DNA of 64,000 nt. Origin: an uncultured Flavobacteriales bacterium (GTDB lineage: Bacteria > Bacteroidota > Bacteroidia > Flavobacteriales_E > Vicingaceae). Below the pieces are notes generated by a model, which had not been told where the DNA came from, ran no database searches, and saw nothing but the letters and a program-made list of their open reading frames with translations. How positions within the stretch are numbered: position 1 is the first letter of the stretch; the number at the start of each line of letters is the position of its first letter. Location of the stretch: positions 4,657-68,656 of the forward strand of contig CALCHN010000048.1 in the NCBI GenBank assembly GCA_937901255.1. The letters run 5' to 3'. Shown here in pieces: positions 33,180 through 39,905 of the stretch. The position numbers and the translations under genes were made by a program.

Positions 33180-33725
33180 TTATCTCGTAATCGCTTCTTT
33201 CATTAATAAATTTTGTAAACAAACTCTAGCTCTAGAATATTGAGACTTAGAAGTATTTACTGTAATGCCTAATTGTTCTGCAATTTCTTTATGCGAATAG
33301 CCTTCTATAGCGTACATGTTAAAAACTGTTCTAAACCCGGTTGGCATTTGCTGAATAATTTTTAGTAAATCTTCTGCTTTTAAATCATCCAACGCATTGG
33401 CATCATTATTAGCCAGTAAAAAATCTACTTTTTCTATATCAATATTCTCGTTGTTTTTCTTATTTTTTCTGATGTTATCTAAAGCAGTGTTGACCACTAC
33501 CCTTCTAATCCATCCTTCCAAAGAGCCTTCACCATTATAGGTATCCAATTTTTCAAAAACTTTTATAAAACCCATTTGTAAAACATCTTGGGCTTCATCA
33601 TGGTCTTTGGAATATCTAAGGCAAACTCCCATCATTCTTTTAGAGTAATACTCGAACAAATGCTTTTGTGCTGATGAATTATTCTTCAAGCACTCTACCA
33701 CTAATTGCTCTTCACTCCATTTCAT
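33180..33725 (-). CDS. ECF-family RNA polymerase sigma factor (copy 2)
   Basis: This 181-residue protein has region 2 at about residues 22-88 (D-E-A-Q-D-V-L-Q-M-G-F-I-K-V-F, then G-W-I-R-R-V-V-V-N-T-A). Region 4 lies at about 118-172 (F-R-T-V-F-N-M-Y-A-I-E-G-Y-S-H-K-E-I-A-E-Q-L-G). It is clearly paralogous to the sigma gene at 7313-7882, and each is followed by a PKD/type B membrane gene. The pair is separated by 40 bases containing a G-C hairpin. The upstream GCAACC..CATC pattern loosely resembles that before copy 1. Confidence 0.93.
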   Translation of the reverse strand: MKWSEEQLVVECLKNNSSAQKHLFEYYSKRMMGVCLRYSKDHDEAQDVLQMGFIKVFEKLDTYNGEGSLEGWIRRVVVNTALDNIRKNKKNNENIDIEKVDFLLANNDANALDDLKAEDLLKIIQQMPTGFRTVFNMYAIEGYSHKEIAEQLGITVNTSKSQYSRARVCLQNLLMKEAITR

Positions 33726-33827
33726 TTTTTATAGAAGATGTTTGTTTGTTAAAAAAGGTTGCATTGGGAGTTGTTAACAAATCCCAATTTATTAACTCCC
33801 TTATTTTCCATAAAGTTAATGAAAAAT

Positions 33828-33853
33828 AAAACACCGAGCTAACTCAGTGTTTT
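33828..33853 (-). terminator. Intrinsic terminator after purB
   Basis: On the minus strand, an 11-bp stem (AAAACACTGAG/CTCGGTGTTTT, one G-U pair) is followed by TTTTATTTTT, about 30 bases past the purB stop. Confidence 0.8.
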
Positions 33854-33882
33854 ATAATTTTAATAACTATTTTTATTGTGAC

Positions 33883-35244
33883 TTAAAACAAATCAACACC
33901 AGTAAAGGTTGCTGGGGATATTTTTTTCAATTCTGCCTTAATTTCATCATTCACGTTTAAGGTCTCAATGAAATCGGCAATAGAAGTAGCTGTAATTTTT
34001 GTATTGGTTCTGGTAAGTTCCTTCAAGGCTTCGTAAGGTTTTGGGTAGCCTTCTCTTCTCAATACTGTTTGAATAGCCTCAGCAACTACTGCCCAATTAT
34101 TTTCTAAATCTTCAGCAATTTTAGCTTCATTAATTAATAATTTTTTCCAACCTTTTTGTAGCGACTGAAATGCTAAAACAGTGTGTCCAATAGGCATTCC
34201 AACATTTCTTAATACTGTAGAATCTGTTAAATCTCTTTGTAAACGAGAGATAGGCAATTTTGCTGCTAAATGCTCAAAAAGTGCGTTGGCAATACCTAAA
34301 TTTCCTTCAGCATTTTCAAAATCTATTGGGTTTACCTTATGTGGCATAGCCGAAGAGCCTATTTCTCCTGCTTTAATTTTTTGTTTGAAGTAATCCATAG
34401 AAACATAAGTCCACACATCTCTACTTAAGTCTATTAAAATGGTATTAATACGTTTTTGAGCATCGAATAAAGCTGCTAAATTATCGTAATGTTCAATTTG
34501 TGTAGTAATTTGAGAACGTTGTAAGCCTAGTTTATCTTTAGCAAAATCATTAGCAAATTTAATCCAGTTTATTTGAGGGTAAGCTACATGGTGTGCATTA
34601 AAATTACCTGTTGCTCCACCAAATTTTGCCGCAAATGGAATGGATTTCAACTGTGCTAACTGAACTTCTAAACGTTCAATAAAAACAGCTATTTCTTTAC
34701 CTAATTTTGTTGGAGAAGCTGGTTGTCCGTGCGTTCTTGCCAACATAGGAACATTTCTCCAATCGTTAGCACTTTCTTTTAGCATAGCTATGGTTGAATT
34801 CAACAACGGAAGATACACTTCATGAAGTGCTTCTTTAATTGACATTGGCACCGAAGTGTTGTTAATATCCTGAGAAGTTAATCCAAAATGAACAAATTCT
34901 TTGTATTCAGCAGGAACGCCTATTTCATCAAATTTTTCTTTGATAAAATACTCTACTGCTTTTACATCATGATTGGTAATCTTTTCTGTGTCTTTTATTT
35001 TTTGAGCATCAGCTAAAGAAAACTGTTTGTAAATAGCACGTAATGGCTCAAATAAATTTTTATCTATTCCACTTAACTGTGGTAATGGCAATTCGCATAG
35101 AGCAATAAAATATTCAATTTCAACTTTTACTCTATAATTGATTAATGCCGCTTCAGAAAAAAAAGGAGCTAATTTTTCTCCGGCATTTCTATACCTTCCA
35201 TCGAGTGGAGAAACGGCAGTAAGTGGTGATAATTCCATAGTCAT
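33883..35244 (-). CDS. purB: Adenylosuccinate lyase
   Basis: This 453-residue cytoplasmic fumarase/aspartase-superfamily enzyme catalyses two fumarate-releasing steps of purine synthesis (SAICAR to AICAR, and adenylosuccinate to AMP). Visible are S-P-L-D-G-R-Y near the N-terminus, H-G-L-T-S-Q-D-I-N-N-T-type catalytic residues (H-F-G-L-T-S-Q-D), A-R-T-H-G-Q-P-A-S, and the signature G-S-S-A-M-P-H-K-V-N-P-I-D-F-E-N. The length and N-terminus match the long E. coli-like PurB group. The start may be ATG 35244 or 35238. It has its own terminator. Confidence 0.97.
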   Translation of the reverse strand: MTMELSPLTAVSPLDGRYRNAGEKLAPFFSEAALINYRVKVEIEYFIALCELPLPQLSGIDKNLFEPLRAIYKQFSLADAQKIKDTEKITNHDVKAVEYFIKEKFDEIGVPAEYKEFVHFGLTSQDINNTSVPMSIKEALHEVYLPLLNSTIAMLKESANDWRNVPMLARTHGQPASPTKLGKEIAVFIERLEVQLAQLKSIPFAAKFGGATGNFNAHHVAYPQINWIKFANDFAKDKLGLQRSQITTQIEHYDNLAALFDAQKRINTILIDLSRDVWTYVSMDYFKQKIKAGEIGSSAMPHKVNPIDFENAEGNLGIANALFEHLAAKLPISRLQRDLTDSTVLRNVGMPIGHTVLAFQSLQKGWKKLLINEAKIAEDLENNWAVVAEAIQTVLRREGYPKPYEALKELTRTNTKITATSIADFIETLNVNDEIKAELKKISPATFTGVDLF

Positions 35245-35336
35245 TAAATTTAAAAAAAGAACAAATTTATGCCTTTTGAAACTATTAAACCCATATTCTG
35301 CAATAGAAAATAAAGAATTTCTTTAAACCAATATTA

Positions 35337-35627
35337 TTAGGATTTTTTATCAGGCTTCTTGGAGGTAATTTCTGATATGAAAGATTGTTGCTGTTTAGTA
35401 ATTGCTATGGTTTCGTTTATTGTATCTTTATAGGTTTTAATGGGAGTTATTTTCTTTAATATCTCAATTAATTTATTATTCTGTTGTAGCAAGTTTTCCG
35501 TTAGTTTTATCAACTCATCTGTAGAATAGATTTTATTGGTGATTTTTTTATCTTTAGTTGACTTTGCCATGATGGTAATTAACTCATCAATTTCATTTTT
35601 TTTAAGCCAAACAATAAATGGTGTCAT
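35337..35627 (-). CDS. Small coiled-coil protein of unknown function, divergent from an XRE regulator
   Basis: This 96-residue K/I/T-rich hydrophilic protein has a predicted coiled coil at about 40-62 (E-N-L-L-Q-Q-N-N-K-L-I-E-I-L-K-K). An internal ATG 19 codons downstream (M-A-K-S-T-K-D-K-K) is an alternative start. The coiled-coil stretch is reminiscent of the C-terminal helix of the divergently transcribed XRE regulator (I-N-K-L-I-L-E-K-L-F), which hints at interaction or shared ancestry. A TGCAAC-AAA-GTTGCA inverted repeat lies 45-59 bases upstream. I do not recognise a family. Confidence 0.5.
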   Translation of the reverse strand: MTPFIVWLKKNEIDELITIMAKSTKDKKITNKIYSTDELIKLTENLLQQNNKLIEILKKITPIKTYKDTINETIAITKQQQSFISEITSKKPDKKS

Positions 35628-35671
35628 AATTTTTTTATTTTAGTAGTTTAAAATATTTTTAAAACCATAAA

Positions 35672-35686
35672 TGCAACAAAGTTGCA
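35672..35686. promoter_or_regulatory. Inverted repeat upstream of the small coiled-coil gene
   Basis: TGCAAC-AAA-GTTGCA has perfect 6-base arms in the divergent spacer, 45 bases from the ATG at 35627. It is a candidate operator, distinct in sequence from the palindrome next to the XRE gene. Confidence 0.4.
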
Positions 35687-35772
35687 ATAAATGTAAATAT
35701 ATTTCATTAAAAAACAAATGATACCCAACATTTTTTTTAAAATAATGATATAAAAAATAAATACTCCGTAAA

Positions 35773-35796
35773 TTACTAAGTATTTTTACTTAGTAA
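35773..35796. promoter_or_regulatory. 10-bp-arm palindrome before the XRE regulator (putative auto-operator)
   Basis: TTACTAAGTA-TTTT-TACTTAGTAA is a perfect inverted repeat ending 17 bases before the regulator's ATG. Arms of this length next to a helix-turn-helix gene usually mark the site where the regulator represses itself. Direct binding is inferred. Confidence 0.55.
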
Positions 35797-35813
35797 AACA
35801 AAAAAACAATTCA

Positions 35814-36182
35814 ATGTCTGTCGATAACATCTTAAAGAAAATCAAACTTGCTAGGGTAAATAAAAATTATTCTCAGAAAGAAATGGCTGAAAAACTCAAA
35901 ATTTCAACCCCAACCTACTCTAGATTTGAACGTGGTATAACCAAAACGAGTTATGATTTTTTATCAAAAGTTTGTATTGTTTTAGATATAGACATTAATA
36001 GCTTAGACAAAAGCATTAATATAGTGGAGGAATTTCTGCCACAATATGAGCGAACCATTAATTATGACCAAGCAGTATCTCAAAATGAGATAGATACTTT
36101 AATTAGTTTATTTGAGAAACAACAAGAAATTAATAAGCTAATTTTAGAAAAATTATTTCAATTAAAGAGTAAAAGTATCTAG
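35814..36182 (+). CDS. XRE-family helix-turn-helix regulator with C-terminal coiled coil
   Basis: This 122-residue protein has an N-terminal Cro/C1-type HTH at about 7-62 (Y-S-Q-K-E-M-A-E-K-L-K-I-S-T-P-T-Y-S-R-F-E-R-G). The C-terminal helix at about 92-120 (E-I-D-T-L-I-S-L-F-E-K-Q-Q-E-I-N-K-L) probably mediates oligomerisation. It is divergent from the small coiled-coil gene at 35337 across a 186-base spacer with two palindromes. Its 3' end overlaps the convergent metallo-hydrolase gene by 21 bases. It probably regulates itself and perhaps its divergent neighbour. Confidence 0.87.
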   Translation: MSVDNILKKIKLARVNKNYSQKEMAEKLKISTPTYSRFERGITKTSYDFLSKVCIVLDIDINSLDKSINIVEEFLPQYERTINYDQAVSQNEIDTLISLFEKQQEINKLILEKLFQLKSKSI

Positions 36183-36932
36183 TACCAACCCATCATAAGC
36201 CAATTCAATAAAATCGGGTAATTCTTTCTGAACCTCTTCATGTTTTCCCATTAAATGGCTGATGTGAATTAAATATGCTTTTTTAGGCTTTAACATTTTT
36301 AATAGCTCAACTGCTTCATCTAAATTATAATGAGATATATGTTTTTCTTTTCTGAGTGCATCTAATACTATAATTTCTGCTCCTTTAATCTTTTCTAATT
36401 CCTCCGTATCAATTTTATTAGCATCAGTAATGTAGGCAAAATTGTCTATTCTAAAAGCTTTTACAGGCATTTTGTAGTGCCAAACACTTATAGGAATTAA
36501 ATCAATATCGCCAATAGTAAAGGGTATATCATCAATGGTATGTAGCTTTAATTCAGGTACTCCGGGATATTTATATTCGGAAAAAGCATAATGAAATTCT
36601 CTAATTAATGCCGACTGAACTTCTGAAGTAGCATAAATAGGTAATATACTTTTTTGCTTAAAATTAAACGCCCTTACATCATCCAATCCAGCAATATGAT
36701 CTTTATGTTCGTGAGTAAATACTACAGCATCTAGGTGTTGTACATTTGCTCTTAGCATTTGTTGCCTGAAATCAGGACCTGTATCTATAACAATGGTAGT
36801 ATTTTCTTTCTGGACTAAAATTGAAGTACGCAAGCGATTATCTTTAGGATTTTCAGACATGCAAACCTCACAGTTACAAGCTATAACTGGCACTCCTTGT
36901 GATGTTCCTGTTCCTAAAAATGTTATTCGCAT
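36162..36932 (-). CDS. MBL-fold metallo-hydrolase (PhnP-like)
   Basis: This 256-residue beta-lactamase-fold hydrolase begins with F-L-G-T-G-T-S-Q-G-V-P and has a C-N-C-E-V-C metal-binding insert as in PhnP. The main metal motif is T-H-E-H-K-D-H (about 74-80), and H-I-S-H-L-M-G-K-H lies near the C-terminus. PhnP-type enzymes cleave cyclic phosphodiesters such as phosphoribosyl 1,2-cyclic phosphate. No phn lyase genes are near, so the natural substrate is unclear. The first ATG gives the conserved N-terminal strand. Confidence 0.9.
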   Translation of the reverse strand: MRITFLGTGTSQGVPVIACNCEVCMSENPKDNRLRTSILVQKENTTIVIDTGPDFRQQMLRANVQHLDAVVFTHEHKDHIAGLDDVRAFNFKQKSILPIYATSEVQSALIREFHYAFSEYKYPGVPELKLHTIDDIPFTIGDIDLIPISVWHYKMPVKAFRIDNFAYITDANKIDTEELEKIKGAEIIVLDALRKEKHISHYNLDEAVELLKMLKPKKAYLIHISHLMGKHEEVQKELPDFIELAYDGLVLDTFTL

Positions 36933-36988
36933 TTTTATTTTTTTATACAGTTTAAAAAAATTACTACTTAACTAATTCTTAAACTTTA

Positions 36989-37032
36989 CGATGACCTGCA
37001 ATCATCGCTGTAAAATATCGCTCCGTTGGAGC
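36989..37032 (-). other. Two hairpins downstream of the E1 gene
   Basis: CGATGA-N7-TCATCG lies at 36989-37007, and GCTCC-GTT-GGAGC at 37020-37032, the latter just past the E1 stop at 37039. Neither has a strong U tract on the minus strand. They may protect or define the 3' end of the mRNA. The second resembles the hairpin in the ccoQ-ccoP spacer. Confidence 0.4.
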
Positions 37033-37038
37033 TTATTT

Positions 37039-39024
37039 TTAAAAATCTACCAATGTTTTCAATGCTGTTTTAAAGCGTTCTTTCGGCATAAAATTTTGTT
37101 CTAATTCTCCAATAAATGGTACGGGAGTATCTAAGCTTGCCACACGTTTTATTGGCGCATCTAAATATTCAAAGCAATTTTCGGTAATTAAAGCACTTAG
37201 CTCACCTCCTATTCCATTAAACATAGTAGCTTCATGCAAAATAATTACTCTGTTGGTTTTCTTTACGGAATTAAAAATAGTTTCCGTATCCAAAGGTACT
37301 AAAGTTCTTAAATCTATTAAATCTGCTGCTATTTCTGGGTTTTCATCTAAGGTTTCTAACGCCCAATGCACGCCCATTCCATAAGTTACAATTGTAACTT
37401 GTTCTCCTTCTCTTACCAAACTAGCTTTACCAAACGGCAAAGTATAATAATCATCAGGAACTTCTTGTGTTATACTTCTGTACAATCCTTTGTGTTCAAA
37501 ATACATTACCGGATTTGGGTCTTCAAAAGCAGTATTCAACAAGCCTTTAGCATCATAAGGAAAAGCAGGATAAACAATTTTTAATCCTGGAACTTGTGTA
37601 AACCAAGCTTCATTACTTTGAGAGTGAAACGGCCCTGCTGCCATTCCTCCACCTGTTGGCATTCTTACAACCACATCGGCATTTTGTTGCCAACGATAAT
37701 GACTTTTAGCTAAATTATTACAAATTTGAGTAATGCCTTCACTAACAAAGTCGGCAAACTGCATTTCTACCATAGCTTTTTGTCCGTTAATAGAAAGTCC
37801 TAAACCTGCCCCTAAAATAGCAGATTCGCAAAGTGGTGTATTTCTAACTCTATCTTTGCCAAACTGAGCTACAAAACCATCTGTAATTTTAAAAACCCCT
37901 CCATAATCTGCAATGTCTTGTCCCATTAACACTAAGTTTGGATGTTTTTCCATGCTTTGTCTTAATCCATCAGAAATAGCATCAATTAATCTTTTTTCAG
38001 ATTTTTGTTCTAAAGCAGGTGTCGTTTCTGAAAAAGAAAATGGTGCATAAACATCATTTAGTTCAGTTTGTGTATCTGCTACAATTTTTGGTTCATTATA
38101 AGCTTTTTCCCAATCTGTATTTATTTCTTCTTTTATCTCAGCTTTAATTGCTTCAATTTTAGCATTATCTAATACTTTTTCGGCTAACAAATAATTCTCG
38201 TAATTTACCACAGGGTCTTTTTGCTGCCATTCGTCCATCAACTCCTGAGGAACATACTTTGTACCTGAAGCTTCTTCGTGTCCACGCATTCTGAAAGTAA
38301 GTGCTTCAACTAAAATAGGTCGTGGTTTTTTACGAATAGACTCTGCTATCTGACTAATTTTATGGTAAACATCTAAAATGTTATTTCCATCAATTAATTC
38401 TGTTTCAATGCCGTAACCAATTCCTTTATCTACAAAGTTTTTACAAATAAATTGCTCGCTAGAAGGAGTTGAAAGTCCATAACCATTATTTTCTACTAAA
38501 ATAATTACTGGCAATTGCCAAACTGCAGCAGTATTAATAGCTTCATGAAAATCTCCTTCGCTAGCACCACCATCTCCAGTAAAAACCAACGTAGCTTTTC
38601 CTTCATTATTCAATTTTTTACCTAAAGCAATTCCATCAGCCACCCCCATTTGAGGTCCTAAATGAGAAATCATACCAACAATCTTATGCTCTTGTGTACC
38701 GAAATGAAAAGAACGGTCTCTACCTTTGGTAAAACCATTCATTTTTCCTTGAAACTGAGAAAACAAGCGATGTAAAGGAATTTCTCTGCTCGTAAAAACA
38801 CCCAAGTTTCTGTGCATGGGTAAAATATATTCGTCTTTTTCTAATGCTAAAGCTGCTCCAACAGAAATAGCCTCTTGACCAATACCTGAAAACCACTTTG
38901 AAACTCTTCCCTGACGAAGTAAAATCAACATTTTCTCTTCAATCAAACGTGGTTTTAATAAATTTTTATAAAGCTTAATAAGCTCTTCATCTGTATATTT
39001 TCTTCTGTTAAATGTCAACGCCAT
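37039..39024 (-). CDS. Fused alpha/beta E1 component of a 2-oxoacid dehydrogenase complex
   Basis: This thiamine-diphosphate decarboxylase has alpha and beta subunits joined in one chain of about 661 residues. The alpha half has F-S-G-I-G-Q-E-A-I, H-R-N-L-G, and the ThDP motif G-D-G-G-A-S-E-G-D-F-H-E..E-N-N-G-Y-G-L-S. The beta half has G-Q-D-I-A-D-Y-G-G-V-F-K, E-M-Q-F-A-D-F and R-M-P-T-G-G-G. The layout is that of branched-chain 2-oxoacid or pyruvate-type E1 enzymes of Bacteroidota, and sequence alone does not settle the substrate. The start is M-A-L-T-F-N-R-R-K; a longer reading from an upstream TTG near 39048 is unlikely. E2 and E3 genes are not in the window. Confidence 0.9.
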   Translation of the reverse strand: MALTFNRRKYTDEELIKLYKNLLKPRLIEEKMLILLRQGRVSKWFSGIGQEAISVGAALALEKDEYILPMHRNLGVFTSREIPLHRLFSQFQGKMNGFTKGRDRSFHFGTQEHKIVGMISHLGPQMGVADGIALGKKLNNEGKATLVFTGDGGASEGDFHEAINTAAVWQLPVIILVENNGYGLSTPSSEQFICKNFVDKGIGYGIETELIDGNNILDVYHKISQIAESIRKKPRPILVEALTFRMRGHEEASGTKYVPQELMDEWQQKDPVVNYENYLLAEKVLDNAKIEAIKAEIKEEINTDWEKAYNEPKIVADTQTELNDVYAPFSFSETTPALEQKSEKRLIDAISDGLRQSMEKHPNLVLMGQDIADYGGVFKITDGFVAQFGKDRVRNTPLCESAILGAGLGLSINGQKAMVEMQFADFVSEGITQICNNLAKSHYRWQQNADVVVRMPTGGGMAAGPFHSQSNEAWFTQVPGLKIVYPAFPYDAKGLLNTAFEDPNPVMYFEHKGLYRSITQEVPDDYYTLPFGKASLVREGEQVTIVTYGMGVHWALETLDENPEIAADLIDLRTLVPLDTETIFNSVKKTNRVIILHEATMFNGIGGELSALITENCFEYLDAPIKRVASLDTPVPFIGELEQNFMPKERFKTALKTLVDF

Positions 39025-39099
39025 AAGTTGTGTATTTTGAAGTGCCAAATTTAACCGATTTTACCTAACTTCGTACTTTATTAATATAAAAATATAAAA

Positions 39100-39216
39100 A
39101 TGGGTATTCAGGAAATACTTGCCGGAATTTGGATTTTAGGAGCTGTAATTTTCTTGGTTTACAAGTATATTATTAAAAGAAAAAAACACGATTGCGATGA
39201 TTGTGGATTAAAATAA
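39100..39216 (+). CDS. Small single-pass membrane protein with C-terminal cysteines (FeoB-associated type)
   Basis: This 38-residue gene starts M-G-I-Q-E-I-L-A-G-I-W-I-L-G-A-V. It has one membrane helix at about 5-24, a basic stretch K-R-K-K-H, and a C-terminal C-D-D-C. This matches the layout of FeoB-associated Cys-rich membrane proteins, though no feo gene is near. The stop is followed within 6 bases by the YwbE start, so the three small genes here form one unit. Confidence 0.65.
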   Translation: MGIQEILAGIWILGAVIFLVYKYIIKRKKHDCDDCGLK

Positions 39217-39222
39217 GTGAGC

Positions 39223-39423
39223 ATGTCTGAAGGAAAAAATCGTGCAAACATTACTATTGGTAACGAAGTGGAAGTGGTGCAAAAACATCATCAATCTTCT
39301 GGAGAGCTTACACAAGGAATTGTAAAAAGAATATTAACCAACTCTAAAACTCATCCTCATGGCATTAAAGTAATGCTCGAATCAGGAATTGTAGGAAGAA
39401 TTAAAAATATTATTAAAGACTAA
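39223..39423 (+). CDS. YwbE-family protein (DUF2196)
   Basis: This 66-residue protein contains A-N-I-T-I-G-N-E-V-E-V-V-Q-K and the signature L-T-Q-G-I-V-K-R-I-L-T-N-S-K-T-H-P-H-G-I-K-V, which identify YwbE. It is a small beta-rich fold of unknown biochemical role. The ATG at 39223 is preferred to a GTG at 39217. It is followed by the DUF1456 gene after 3 bases. Confidence 0.9.
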   Translation: MSEGKNRANITIGNEVEVVQKHHQSSGELTQGIVKRILTNSKTHPHGIKVMLESGIVGRIKNIIKD

Positions 39424-39426
39424 AAC

Positions 39427-39678
39427 ATGGGATTAACTAATAACGATATATTTAAAAAATTAAGAGTTGCTCACAAACTCAGAGATGAAGACATTGTAAA
39501 CATTTGTGCTTTAGTAGATTTTAAAATTACCAAAAGCGAATTAGGTGCTTTTTTCAGAAATGAAAGTCACCCGAAATATATGGAATGTGGCGACCAAATT
39601 CTACGTAATTTCTTAAACGGATTAATTATTCATTTGCGAGGACCAATGCCAAAGAAAGATGATAAAGCATCTCATTAA
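39427..39678 (+). CDS. DUF1456-family protein (YehS-like)
   Basis: This 83-residue protein begins M-G-L-T-N-N-D-I-F-K-K-L-R-V-A-H and contains L-G-A-F-F-R-N-E-S-H-P-K-Y-x-E-C-G-D-Q-I-L-R-N-F-L-N-G-L. DUF1456/YehS proteins usually have two copies of this unit (about 150 residues); this one has a single copy. The role is unknown. It closes the small-gene run 39100-39678. Confidence 0.85.
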   Translation: MGLTNNDIFKKLRVAHKLRDEDIVNICALVDFKITKSELGAFFRNESHPKYMECGDQILRNFLNGLIIHLRGPMPKKDDKASH

Positions 39679-39905
39679 CCTTGTATTATTCTTTTAAATT
39701 TATTTATTAGTTTTGTGATAGACATCTTTTTACAAACAATTAATTGAATTACAATAATTTAAAAATTTATTTTTATCAACTATCCATTTTATTTCATGTG
39801 TTCATTTTATTTTTTATAAATCGGTCACATGTAACTCACTATAAAAATAATTATGCATCTTTGAATATAAACGTTAAAATAGCTCGTTTCAGTTAATCCG
39901 AAAAA

